DNA of 23,927 nt from an uncultured Flavobacteriales bacterium (GTDB lineage: Bacteria > Bacteroidota > Bacteroidia > Flavobacteriales_D > SKUL01): contig CALDPJ010000304.1 in NCBI GenBank assembly GCA_937911795.1, positions 1-23,927 on the forward strand, in the 5' to 3' direction. Shown here piece after piece: positions 7,779 to 15,778 of the stretch. Below the pieces are notes generated by a model, which was given only the letters and a program-made list of their open reading frames with translations, did no database searches and had not been told where the DNA came from. How positions within the stretch are numbered: the stretch's first letter is position 1; the number at the start of each line of letters is the position of its first letter. The translations under genes and the position numbers were made by a program.

Positions 7779-9454
7779 AAAATCAAAAGCGCATCAGAAG
7801 AATTGGACTCATTGCACTTGCTACTCTTCTTATAGGAGGCGCAGGAATTGTTTCCACTAAGATCAACGATAACTATTTTGAGATTTCCAAGAACCTCGAA
7901 ATTTTCACGACTCTGTACAGGGAACTGAATATTTACTACGTAGATGAAACCAATCCCGGAGAGCTGATGAAAACCGGTATCGATGCCATGCTTGAGTCGC
8001 TGGATCCGTACACGAATTTTATCCCCGAGGCCGATATGGAAGACTATCGCTTTATGACCACCGGTCAGTACGGCGGAATCGGTTCGTTGATCAGATCTAT
8101 GGATGGAAATGTGTATATCTCTGAGCCATACGAAGGATTCCCGGCACAGAAATCGGGCCTACTGGCCGGCGACAGAATACTGGAAGTGGATGGAATTGAT
8201 ATCAGCAACAAGGATCAGGAAGAAGTTAGCAAATTGTTGAAAGGACGTGCCGGAAGTTCTGTTGCCATTAAAGTTCAGCGACTGGGCGAGGATAAGCCTG
8301 TGAAAGTCGATGTTTTGCGGGAAGAAATAAAAATTCCGGATGTTCCATATTACGGAAAACTCAACGATGAGATCGGTTATATTAAATTAAACAGCTTTAC
8401 CCATACTGCCAGTAAGAGTGTGAAAGAGGCGTTTACCGATTTGAAATCGAATCAGGGAATGACCAAATTGGTGTTCGATTTACGCGGAAATGGCGGCGGC
8501 TTGTTGCATGAAGCCGTCAATATTGTAAATATGTTCGTTCCTAAAGGTTCGGAAGTGGTGAGCACCAAAGGAAAAATAAAGGATTGGGACAAAGAATACC
8601 TCGCGCTTAATCAGCCGCTCGATACCCTTATGCCGCTGGTTATTCTGGTGGATGGAGCATCGGCTTCGGCATCCGAAATTGTATCCGGAACATTGCAGGA
8701 TTATGACCGGGCGGTAATTATCGGCCGCAATACATACGGCAAAGGATTGGTGCAACAAACGCGCGATTTGTTTTACAACTCGAAACTTAAAGTTACCGTC
8801 GCTAAATATTACATCCCCAGTGGCCGGTGTATTCAGCGCATTGATTATGCGCACAAAGATGTTGAAGGAGGCGTTGATCAAATTCCCGATTCATTGTTGC
8901 ACAAGTTCTACACCGAAAACGGACGTGAGGTGATCGATGGAAGAGGAATCGAACCGGATATTCTGGTGGAGGATGATAAACTTCATAAAATACTCCTCAC
9001 ATTGCTCGAGAAGCACCTGTTCTTCAAATTCGCCAACGATTATTATCTGGAGAAAGATTCAATTGTTGATCCTGCTCAATTTACGCTCACCGATGAAGAA
9101 TATGATGAGTTTGTAGATTATGTCGTTTCATTCGATGTCAGCTATACAACCGATACCGAAAAAGCCTACGAAAAGTTGTTGACCACAGCCAAAGAAGAAG
9201 AATATTTTGCTGAAGCACACGATGAGTTCGAAGCGTTGCGTTCCAAAATAAAACCATACGGCAAAAACGATTTGTACAAGTTCCGAAAAGATGTTCAGCT
9301 CGTTCTGGAGAATGAAATCGTTGCCCGTTATTACTACCAGCAAGGGCGAATAGAAGCCACACTCGCAAAGGATAAAGCAATCGAAAGCGCGAAAGTCGTG
9401 CTGCACAACGGCAGTTACAACGATATCCTGAGTGTGAACTACACGAAGAAATAA
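7775..9454 (+). CDS. S41A carboxyl-terminal processing protease
   Basis: 559 residues. A basic N-terminus followed by the hydrophobic segment IGLIALATLLIGGAGIV (about residues 10-26) is a signal anchor or signal peptide, placing the enzyme in the periplasm. A PDZ domain spans about residues 90-180 (YGGIGSLIR, PAQKSGLLAGDRILEVDG). The tail-specific protease core includes LVFDLRGNGGGLLHEAV and DGASASASEIVSGTLQDY. By spacing to family members the catalytic dyad is Ser298 and Lys323 (TYGKGLVQ), 25 residues apart as in Prc. The C-terminal 150 residues are a helical, charged extension usual in Bacteroidota homologues. The family trims or degrades envelope proteins from their C-termini. It overlaps rnpA by four bases and is followed after 22 nt by the O-antigen ligase-like gene. 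Confidence 0.94.
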   Translation: MKNQKRIRRIGLIALATLLIGGAGIVSTKINDNYFEISKNLEIFTTLYRELNIYYVDETNPGELMKTGIDAMLESLDPYTNFIPEADMEDYRFMTTGQYGGIGSLIRSMDGNVYISEPYEGFPAQKSGLLAGDRILEVDGIDISNKDQEEVSKLLKGRAGSSVAIKVQRLGEDKPVKVDVLREEIKIPDVPYYGKLNDEIGYIKLNSFTHTASKSVKEAFTDLKSNQGMTKLVFDLRGNGGGLLHEAVNIVNMFVPKGSEVVSTKGKIKDWDKEYLALNQPLDTLMPLVILVDGASASASEIVSGTLQDYDRAVIIGRNTYGKGLVQQTRDLFYNSKLKVTVAKYYIPSGRCIQRIDYAHKDVEGGVDQIPDSLLHKFYTENGREVIDGRGIEPDILVEDDKLHKILLTLLEKHLFFKFANDYYLEKDSIVDPAQFTLTDEEYDEFVDYVVSFDVSYTTDTEKAYEKLLTTAKEEEYFAEAHDEFEALRSKIKPYGKNDLYKFRKDVQLVLENEIVARYYYQQGRIEATLAKDKAIESAKVVLHNGSYNDILSVNYTKK

Positions 9455-9476
9455 TTTATTAGTCCGGCATAGAAAA

Positions 9477-11063
9477 ATGGTCGTTAACCGACAATCCGCT
9501 CACTACGGCATATTTCTGTTTGCGCTGACTTTAATGGTGGTTGGACTGGCGGTTTCGCGGTTTCTGCTGAGCATCGGCGGCCTTTTATTGGTTCTGAACT
9601 GGCTACTGGAAGGAGGTTTTCGGGAGAAATTCTCCCGGCTATCACAGAATCGTGTAGCGCTGTGGTTGATTCTCCTGTTTTTGCTGCATGTAATCTGGTT
9701 GTGGAATACCACCAATTTTGAATATGCACTGAAAGACATCCGGATAAAACTGCCTATTCTTTTTCTACCGGTAGTTTTGGGTTCTGTTCGCCCGATGCCG
9801 GTTTCGCATTATGTAAGACTGCTGTGGTTGTTCACTTTATCTGTGATCCTGGCCACGTTCATGAGTTGGGGCCATTATCTTCTCGAATTGGATAAACATA
9901 TCCAGGATATTCGGGAAATTGTTTTCTATTCCTCTTCCGTCAGAATTTCGTTGCTCATACTCATTGCGGGATTGTTTGTTGTTGATCAGTGGCGAAAAGG
10001 TCGCGTTCCGACAGTAGTGGCCGGTATAATTGCCCTTTGGTTTCTTGGATTTCTGGTACTGCTCCAATCTGTGACCGGTTTATTAATTCTGTGTGCATTG
10101 GTCCTTTTTTACCTGGTGGTGGAAGGCGGTAAAAATTTACACGGTTGGAAAAAATCATTGGCTGTTACCACACCATTGATTCTTTTGGTCATTGCCGGCG
10201 GCGTATTTTGGTTCGGCTTCGGGAAATATCGTTCTGTAAATCAAACCGCCTATAACCTCGGACCCTTTGAAACACATACCGAACTGGGCGAACCCTATGA
10301 TCACCACCTGAATAATTTTGAAGTGGAGGGGGGCAATTATATTTATCGTTACATAGCGATTGCTGAGTTATCAGAGCATTGGTCGCAACGCAGTGAAATG
10401 GATTTGATGGATCGCGATATGCGCGGTCAGTTGCTTCGGTTTACGCTGATTCGATATTTGGCGGCTTTGGGTTTACCTAAGGATTCTGTGGGCGTTGCTC
10501 AGCTTTCTGATCTGGATATTCAGCGAATCGAACAAGGTTATCCTTCTCCGTCTGCTTCTAAAAACCCACTTGTCAGGCGTTTGGACGGAATTTATTATGG
10601 GATGAATGCTTACCTCAATGGAGCCTCTCCCCAGGGGAGCTCTATCATGCAGCGGTGGGTGTTTATGCAGACCGGTTGGAAGGTTGCAGCGAAAAACTGG
10701 TTAACAGGAGTGGGCACGGGTGATGTAGACGACGAAATGCAAAAACAATACGAAGCCGATCAAAGCCTGCTGGATGCCGAACATCGCCGCCGTCCGCACA
10801 ATCAATACCTGACATTTCTGATATCATTCGGAATAATCGGAGCAATCTACTTTCTCTACCTGAATGTTTGGATTCTCCGTCACAGCATTCGTAAAAATCA
10901 TTTCCTGGGAATGGGATTTGCACTGATAGCAACGCTTTCATTTCTTTCGGAAGACACACTCGAAACCCAGGTGGGAGCTACTTTCTACGGTTTTTTTTAT
11001 TCCTATTTACTGCTGCTGAAGACCCGTGAAAATGCCGGTGATGAGCGCTCAGAAAATCAATGA
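9477..11063 (+). CDS. O-antigen ligase/polymerase-like membrane protein (Wzy_C family)
   Basis: 528 residues with about ten hydrophobic segments: a tightly packed N-terminal block (for example LFALTLMVVGLAVSRFLLSI), a long exported loop at about residues 255-400, then further membrane segments. The loop contains DMRGQLLRFTLIRYLAALGL, a stretch typical of Bacteroidota members. Behind it is the family core: TGWKVAAKNWLTGVGTGDV, then RRRPHNQYLTFLISFGIIGA with the HNxYL signature of Wzy_C ligases and polymerases. The family joins or polymerises undecaprenyl-linked glycans at the outer face of the inner membrane. Which reaction applies here cannot be told from sequence. The 3' end overlaps an opposing glycosyltransferase gene by seven bases. 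Confidence 0.86.
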   Translation: MVVNRQSAHYGIFLFALTLMVVGLAVSRFLLSIGGLLLVLNWLLEGGFREKFSRLSQNRVALWLILLFLLHVIWLWNTTNFEYALKDIRIKLPILFLPVVLGSVRPMPVSHYVRLLWLFTLSVILATFMSWGHYLLELDKHIQDIREIVFYSSSVRISLLILIAGLFVVDQWRKGRVPTVVAGIIALWFLGFLVLLQSVTGLLILCALVLFYLVVEGGKNLHGWKKSLAVTTPLILLVIAGGVFWFGFGKYRSVNQTAYNLGPFETHTELGEPYDHHLNNFEVEGGNYIYRYIAIAELSEHWSQRSEMDLMDRDMRGQLLRFTLIRYLAALGLPKDSVGVAQLSDLDIQRIEQGYPSPSASKNPLVRRLDGIYYGMNAYLNGASPQGSSIMQRWVFMQTGWKVAAKNWLTGVGTGDVDDEMQKQYEADQSLLDAEHRRRPHNQYLTFLISFGIIGAIYFLYLNVWILRHSIRKNHFLGMGFALIATLSFLSEDTLETQVGATFYGFFYSYLLLLKTRENAGDERSENQ

Positions 11064-11815
11064 TGTTTGTGTTGCCGGATCAAAGCAAATAGCTTTGCGT
11101 GTTTGATTCCCGAGTTCCAGCAACCAATGGAAATATGGATGAGACCAGGAATGCCGTCCAGAAATCCGAGTCTGAAAAAATAGAACTTTACAAACCGCAA
11201 AACTGGGCTGAAACACATCTTCCATATCGAAAAGCTATTGCCGTTCTCAAACATGACTTTTGCCTGAAGGGAAGTGTAATCGTTTTGCTTGTTGAGGTAA
11301 TTTTTCAAATCCACAGCAGAATCATGCAGAAGATCACCCTTTAAAAATTTCACTGCTTCGTTTGTTTCTACCGATTCGTGTACCGGATGATTGTTCCAGC
11401 GTGCCACGCGCCTGTCAAAGAATCTGAGGCTGTAATCGGGATATCCTTCACCGTGCTTCAACCACCTACCGAGAAATCGGTTTCTGCGCGGAATTTTACA
11501 CGACTTGTGCGAAGGGTTTTGCTTTTCCGACTGCAGTTGTGCACAAAGCTCCTCGCTGAGCCATTCATCTGCGTCCAGACACAATACCCACTCGTGAGAC
11601 GCCTGATCTACGGCAAATTGTTTCTGCTTGCCATAACCCAACCATTCCTGATGCAGCACCCGTGCCCCGGATTGTTCGGCGATAGAAACAGTATGGTCGG
11701 TGCTGCCCGAATCCACGACCAGAACTTCGTCGGCTATCCCAACCACAGATTCTATGCAGCGGGCAATGTTGCCGGCTTCGTTGCGGGTTATAATGACAGC
11801 TGATATCGGAACCAT
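11057..11815 (-). CDS. Family 2 glycosyltransferase, WaaE/KdtX-like
   Basis: 252 residues with a GT-A fold start: ISAVIITRNEAGNIARCIES, then DEVLVVDSGSTDHT with Asp35 and the metal-binding DADE motif at 81-84. The stretches LGYGKQKQFAVDQA, RNRFLGRWLKHGEGYPDY, LRFFDRR and HPVHESV are those of the WaaE/KdtX-type lipopolysaccharide-core glycosyltransferases. It probably transfers a sugar from a nucleotide donor to lipopolysaccharide core or another envelope glycan on the cytoplasmic side; donor and acceptor are unknown. A hydrophobic, aromatic C-terminal region (KFYFFRLGFLDGIPGLIHIS) may attach it to the membrane. The opposing neighbour is an O-antigen ligase-like protein, consistent with a shared envelope role. 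Confidence 0.9.
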   Translation of the reverse strand: MVPISAVIITRNEAGNIARCIESVVGIADEVLVVDSGSTDHTVSIAEQSGARVLHQEWLGYGKQKQFAVDQASHEWVLCLDADEWLSEELCAQLQSEKQNPSHKSCKIPRRNRFLGRWLKHGEGYPDYSLRFFDRRVARWNNHPVHESVETNEAVKFLKGDLLHDSAVDLKNYLNKQNDYTSLQAKVMFENGNSFSIWKMCFSPVLRFVKFYFFRLGFLDGIPGLIHISIGCWNSGIKHAKLFALIRQHKHH

Positions 11816-11832
11816 ACGCGGGTTAATTCTGC

Positions 11833-11840
11833 CAAAATAA
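11833..11840 (-). promoter_or_regulatory. Possible -7 element for the glycosyltransferase gene
   Basis: The minus strand reads TTATTTTG, one mismatch from TAnnTTTG, 17 nt before the ATG. A TTG lies about 21 nt upstream of it. The 68-nt gap after the biotin carrier gene holds nothing else that I recognise. Confidence 0.3.
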
Positions 11841-11883
11841 GAGAAAAGGATGATTCAATATCAATTTGACTTCCGGCTGTTAC

Positions 11884-12384
11884 TCACCCGAAGCTCATCA
11901 GCAACTGGTTTTTTTCTACGGTCTGCCCTTTTTCGATGTGAACCGTTTTAACCGTTGCACTACCGGCTGCTTTGATTACATTTTCCATTTTCATGGCTTC
12001 CAGGATTAACAAAGTATCGCCTTTCTGAACTTCCGTTCCGGGCAGTGCCACCACCTGTACGACCATTCCGGGCATCGGAGCTTTGAGCTCGTTGAGTGTT
12101 GCACCAGCTGATGTACTCATCCCCATTTTTTCGAGCAGATCGTCAAACTCATCCCGCAATTCTACCGTGTAGAGGTGATTGTTGACCAATAACTGCATCG
12201 TCTTTTCAGCATCGTTGCGACTCACCAGACGAACATTATAACTGCGGTTGTCGGAAATAATGTTCCATAAATTTTCCTCCACCACAGCAAGGTCGAAGTT
12301 TATTTTTCTATCGTCGATGGTTGCCGTGCCGGGTTCGTCAATTGCCACGTTCATTTCCCGGTCACCACATTTTACTTTGTACAT
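11884..12384 (-). CDS. Biotin carboxyl carrier protein (acyl-CoA carboxylase subunit)
   Basis: 166 residues. The C-terminal 70 residues are a biotinyl domain: LKAPMPGMVVQVVALPGTEV, then LLILEAMKMENVIKA with biotinylated Lys132 in the invariant AMKM motif. Residues 1-95 form a separate beta-rich N-terminal domain, as in the carrier subunits of Bacteroidota propionyl/acetyl-CoA carboxylases rather than the shorter Pro/Ala-linked AccB. It would shuttle carboxyl groups between a biotin carboxylase and a carboxyltransferase encoded elsewhere. It is the last gene of a minus-strand operon after purN, the MarC-family gene and rnhA, with five bases after the rnhA stop. The alternative that it serves an oxaloacetate or methylmalonyl decarboxylase cannot be excluded. 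Confidence 0.88.
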   Translation of the reverse strand: MYKVKCGDREMNVAIDEPGTATIDDRKINFDLAVVEENLWNIISDNRSYNVRLVSRNDAEKTMQLLVNNHLYTVELRDEFDDLLEKMGMSTSAGATLNELKAPMPGMVVQVVALPGTEVQKGDTLLILEAMKMENVIKAAGSATVKTVHIEKGQTVEKNQLLMSFG

Positions 12385-12389
12385 CGTTG

Positions 12390-12869
12390 CTAAAATAATT
12401 CGTTTTCTTCACCAACCGAGGCTTCATAGCCCTCATCGATTTTTAATCCTCCGCCCATTGCGGCGTTTACCGCCAGCTCATCGCAGCGTTCATTCATCGG
12501 ATGGCCGTTGTGGCCTTTTACCCAAACAAATTTAACATTATGCTTCGGATAGATTCTCAGGAAGCGCTCCCATAGATCCGGGTTCTTTTTTTTCTTAAAT
12601 CCGGTTTTAACCCAGCCGAAAACCCATCTCTTCTCAACGGCATCCACTACATATTTGCTGTCGCTGTATACCACTACATTCTGACCATCGCGACGCAACA
12701 TTTCCAATCCTTTGATCACACTCAGCAATTCCATCCGGTTGTTGGTGGTTTTGCGATACCCTTCCGAAAATTCTTTATAGTGTTTGCCTGATTTTAAAAC
12801 AAGACCGTACCCTCCCGGACCGGGATTTCCGCGTGATGAACCATCTGTAAACAATTCGATTTCCATCAA
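12390..12869 (-). CDS. rnhA: Ribonuclease HI
   Basis: 159 residues. Degrades the RNA strand of RNA-DNA hybrids, for example Okazaki primers and R-loops. All four acidic active-site residues are visible: Asp9 (LFTDGSSRGNPGPGGYG), Glu47 (NNRMELLSVIKGLE), Asp70 (VVYSDSKYVVDAV) and Asp130 (NERCDELAV), with the flexible histidine region WVKGHNGHPMN just before. The basic handle segment WVKTGFKKKKNPDLW is present. The C-terminus extends by about 25 acidic residues (IDEGYEASVGEENELF). Its start overlaps the stop of the upstream MarC-family gene by four bases (ATGA), so translation is probably coupled. Confidence 0.96.
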   Translation of the reverse strand: MMEIELFTDGSSRGNPGPGGYGLVLKSGKHYKEFSEGYRKTTNNRMELLSVIKGLEMLRRDGQNVVVYSDSKYVVDAVEKRWVFGWVKTGFKKKKNPDLWERFLRIYPKHNVKFVWVKGHNGHPMNERCDELAVNAAMGGGLKIDEGYEASVGEENELF

Positions 12870-13450
12870 ACAAACAATTGTTGAATGTTGCTGCTAAACA
12901 GCTTAACGGCAATCGCGAGAAGAATAACGCCAAAAACTTTTTTCACAATGGCAATGCCGACTTCACCCAGTAAGTTTTCAATCCGTCGGGTAAGCCGCAG
13001 CACGATATAAACCAGAATCATATTAATGACAATGGCGATCACAATGTTGATGGCTGCAAACTCTGCACGCAGCGACAGCAAAGTAGTCATCGAACCGGCT
13101 CCGGCAATAATCGGAAACGCAAGGGGAACGATGCTCGCCACTTTGGTGGGCGTTTCTTCGTGTTTAAAAATCTCCACTCCCAGCACCAGTTCCAGTGCCA
13201 GAAACAGGATTACAAAAGAACCCGCTACAGCAAATGAATAGATGTCGATACCAATTAAATTGATGATGCTTTCCCCCAGAAACAGGAACACAATCATAAT
13301 GATCAACGAAACCAGTGATGCCCGTTCGGCATTAACATGACCCGATTTTTTCTTGATATCCAGAATGATCGGAATTGAACCTATGATGTCAATAACAGCA
13401 AACAAAACCAGCGAAGCGGTTAATATTTCCAGAAAATCGAATTGCGACAT
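12866..13450 (-). CDS. MarC/UPF0056-family inner-membrane protein
   Basis: 194 residues with six likely membrane helices, for example ASLVSLIIMIVFLFLGESII, FAVAGSFVILFLALELVLGV and FGVILLAIAVKLFSS. The N-terminal FAVIDIIGSIPIILDIKKK and the central PLAFPIIAGAGSMTTLLSL are the two repeats of the MarC family. The family is widespread and its transport function is unproven; the old link to antibiotic resistance has not held up. It sits between purN and rnhA, with its ATG overlapping the purN stop by one base (TAATG) and its stop overlapping the rnhA start, so the three are translationally coupled. Confidence 0.93.
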   Translation of the reverse strand: MSQFDFLEILTASLVLFAVIDIIGSIPIILDIKKKSGHVNAERASLVSLIIMIVFLFLGESIINLIGIDIYSFAVAGSFVILFLALELVLGVEIFKHEETPTKVASIVPLAFPIIAGAGSMTTLLSLRAEFAAINIVIAIVINMILVYIVLRLTRRIENLLGEVGIAIVKKVFGVILLAIAVKLFSSNIQQLFV

Positions 13451-14028
13451 TAAGTTTGTGTATTGAGGATTAGTTTTTCGATTACTTCCGGATAATACCG
13501 GTGTTCCAGGACATGAATTTTTTCGGCCAGACTTTCTGCTGTGTCATTTTCCTCAACAGGGCATTCGGTCTGAAAAACGATATTTCCCTCGTCATAATTT
13601 CCGGTGACAAAATGAATGGTGATACCACTGTTTTTCTCGCCTGCAGCAAGAACGGCACTGTGTACGTTGCTGCCATACATTCCTTTTCCGCCAAATTTCG
13701 GCAACAGCGCCGGATGAATATTAACCATTCTGTTTTTGAAGTGTTCAACAACATCATCTGGTACTTTACGAAGAAAGCCAGCCAGAACAACGAAATCGAT
13801 CGAAGCGGAGCGTAGAACTTCCAGGAGTTCGCTTTCCAGACGGTTGTTGTGGATCACCTGAGAATGTATATTGTGTCTTGCTGCTACCTCTAACACTCCG
13901 GCTTCTGATTTGTTGGAGATGATCAGCTTTACCGTTATTTCTGTGTGATTCCGGAAATGCCGGCACAACTGGTCAGCGTTTGAACCCTTTCCGGAAGCCA
14001 GTATGGCAATATTTACAGGTTTTCTCAA
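13450..14028 (-). CDS. purN: Phosphoribosylglycinamide formyltransferase
   Basis: 192 residues. Transfers a formyl group from 10-formyltetrahydrofolate to GAR in purine synthesis. The phosphate-binding start NIAILASGKGSNADQL is followed by the folate-site segment VVLAGFLRKVP. The catalytic triad is Asn103 and His105 (VNIHPALLPKFGGKGMYG) plus Asp146 (NYDEGNIV). The start codon is TTG at 14028: it is the only plausible start before the essential glycine-rich loop, the previous in-frame codons being ACT, GCC and GTC. A full-match TAnnTTTG box ends eight bases before this TTG, so the mRNA has almost no leader. It heads the purN-marC-rnhA-biotin carrier operon and is divergent from acpP, an arrangement common in Bacteroidota. 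Confidence 0.95.
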   Translation of the reverse strand: MRKPVNIAILASGKGSNADQLCRHFRNHTEITVKLIISNKSEAGVLEVAARHNIHSQVIHNNRLESELLEVLRSASIDFVVLAGFLRKVPDDVVEHFKNRMVNIHPALLPKFGGKGMYGSNVHSAVLAAGEKNSGITIHFVTGNYDEGNIVFQTECPVEENDTAESLAEKIHVLEHRYYPEVIEKLILNTQT

Positions 14029-14036
14029 AGTGGCGA

Positions 14037-14044
14037 CAAAGGTA
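14037..14044 (-). promoter_or_regulatory. purN promoter -7 element
   Basis: The minus strand reads TACCTTTG, a full consensus match, with eight bases between it and the TTG start of purN. No clear TTTG -33 box is seen. It predicts a leader of about 2-5 nt. Confidence 0.5.
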
Positions 14045-14215
14045 GAAGTAAAAGATGTACGACTGAAGCTGTAGAACCATTTTAAACGCGTAAAGATTGA
14101 GTAGGATTAATGTTGACGGTGATCAAAGTGGCAACGATATCCTCCACTTAATGTAAAAGTTGCTATCTTCGGGCGCAGGCTTCTGAAAGAGGTTTGTGCC
14201 TATTACGACTAAAAT

Positions 14216-14246
14216 TTTGTAGTTAATGCGAATATTTTTTTCTTTG
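14216..14246 (+). promoter_or_regulatory. acpP promoter
   Basis: TTTG at 14216-14219, a 19-nt spacer, then TTTCTTTG at 14239-14246, one base off the -7 consensus. The start would be near 14252, giving a 5' leader of about 28 nt ahead of acpP. The rest of the 251-nt purN-acpP gap holds only a small inverted repeat (AAGTGG...CCACTT) and no gene. Confidence 0.55.
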
Positions 14247-14279
14247 CAGGCTCATTTTATATCCTAAACGCAAACGACA

Positions 14280-14516
14280 ATGTCTGAAATTGCTGCAAAA
14301 GTAACCGCCATCATAGTTGACAAACTTGGAGTTGACGAGGGCGAAGTAACCCCGGAAGCTAGCTTCACAAATGATCTGGGCGCTGATTCGCTCGACACAG
14401 TGGAGTTAATCATGGAATTCGAAAAGGAATTCAACATTGCAATTCCAGATGATCAGGCCGAAAAGATCAGCACCGTTGGTCAGGCTATTGAATACATCGA
14501 GAATAACGCTAAATAA
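14280..14516 (+). CDS. acpP: Acyl carrier protein
   Basis: 78 residues, acidic, the family's normal size. It carries growing acyl chains on 4'-phosphopantetheine attached to Ser37 in LGADSLDTVELIMEFEKEF. The four-helix pattern is intact, from IAAKVTAIIVDKLGVDEGEV to the final IEYIENNAK. It lies 11 nt before fabF, its direct partner in fatty acid elongation, and is expected to be strongly expressed from the promoter just upstream. Confidence 0.98.
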   Translation: MSEIAAKVTAIIVDKLGVDEGEVTPEASFTNDLGADSLDTVELIMEFEKEFNIAIPDDQAEKISTVGQAIEYIENNAK

Positions 14517-14527
14517 GTTCGCCGCTT

Positions 14528-15778
14528 ATGGAACTCAAGCGGGTAGTTGTAACTGGGATAGGTGCGCTCACCCCAATCGGGAATAATGCCGGTGATTATT
14601 GGCAATCGCTGATCGCTGGTAAAAGTGGCGCTGCTCCTATCACCTACTTCGATCCGGAAAAGTTCAAAACGCGCTTTGCCTGCGAAGTAAAAAACTTCGA
14701 TCCACTGGATTTTCTGGATCGGAAGGAGGCCAGAAAACTGGATCCTTTTTCACAATACGCCCTTGTAGTCTCCGACGAAGCAATTGCTGACGCGGGACTC
14801 AAGGATGCGGCGATCGGCAAAGATCGTGTAGGTGTGATCTGGGGTTCGGGAATCGGTGGGCTCCGGACTTTTCAGGAGGAACTTATTGGCTTTGCACACG
14901 GCGACGGGACACCGCGATTCAACCCTTTCTTTATTCCCAAGATGATTGCAGATATTGCCTCCGGGCATATCTCCATTCGTCATGGATATCGGGGGCCGAA
15001 TTTCACAACCGTCTCTGCCTGTGCGTCTTCTACGAATGCTATTCTGGATGCCTTCAATTACATCCGTCTGGGAAAAGCCGATATTTTTATCACCGGTGGC
15101 TCCGAAGCTGCCGTAAATGAATCTGGAATCGGAGGTTTCAATGCGCTGAAGGCATTGTCTGTCCGAAACGATTCTCCCGAAACCGCTTCGCGTCCTTTCG
15201 ATGCCACCAGGGATGGTTTTGTACTCGGTGAAGGAGCCGGTGCCGTTATCCTCGAAGAATACGAACATGCCAAACGGCGCGGTGCTACCATTTATGCCGA
15301 AGTTGCAGGAGGTGGATTATCGGCCGATGCCTATCACATGACTGCACCACATCCGGATGGACTGGGCGCAACACTTGTCATGACGCGTGCATTGGAAGAC
15401 GCCGGTTTGAAACCCGAAGATATCGACTATGTGAATGTTCACGGAACTTCTACACCGCTGGGTGATGTGTCGGAAATCAAGGCCATCAGAAGTATTTTTG
15501 GTGACCATGCCTACAAGCTGAATGTTAGTTCCACAAAATCGATGACCGGTCACTTGCTTGGAGCCGCCGGAGCCATTGAGGCCATAGCAACGTTGCTGGC
15601 AGTGAAACATGGTATCATTCCACCGACCATCAACCACGAACACGTCGATCCGGAAATTGATCCGAAGGTGAATCTTACGCTGAACAAAGCTCAGGAACGA
15701 GAGGTACGTGCCGGACTGAGCAATACGTTTGGTTTTGGCGGACACAATACTTCGGTGATTTTCAAAAAAGCTCAGTAG
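14528..15778 (+). CDS. fabF: Beta-ketoacyl-ACP synthase II
   Basis: 416 residues. Condenses malonyl-ACP with acyl-ACP in chain elongation. The thiolase-fold active site is complete: Cys165 in VSACASSTNAI, His305 in NVHGTSTPLGD and His342 in MTGHLLGAAGAIEA, with the same spacing as E. coli FabF. The N-terminus RVVVTGIGALTPIGNN and the glycine-rich C-terminal GLSNTFGFGGHNTSVIF are standard. It ends in TAG and the next codon in the same frame is the TTG start of rnc, so fabF and rnc form one frame broken by a single stop codon. Confidence 0.97.
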   Translation: MELKRVVVTGIGALTPIGNNAGDYWQSLIAGKSGAAPITYFDPEKFKTRFACEVKNFDPLDFLDRKEARKLDPFSQYALVVSDEAIADAGLKDAAIGKDRVGVIWGSGIGGLRTFQEELIGFAHGDGTPRFNPFFIPKMIADIASGHISIRHGYRGPNFTTVSACASSTNAILDAFNYIRLGKADIFITGGSEAAVNESGIGGFNALKALSVRNDSPETASRPFDATRDGFVLGEGAGAVILEEYEHAKRRGATIYAEVAGGGLSADAYHMTAPHPDGLGATLVMTRALEDAGLKPEDIDYVNVHGTSTPLGDVSEIKAIRSIFGDHAYKLNVSSTKSMTGHLLGAAGAIEAIATLLAVKHGIIPPTINHEHVDPEIDPKVNLTLNKAQEREVRAGLSNTFGFGGHNTSVIFKKAQ

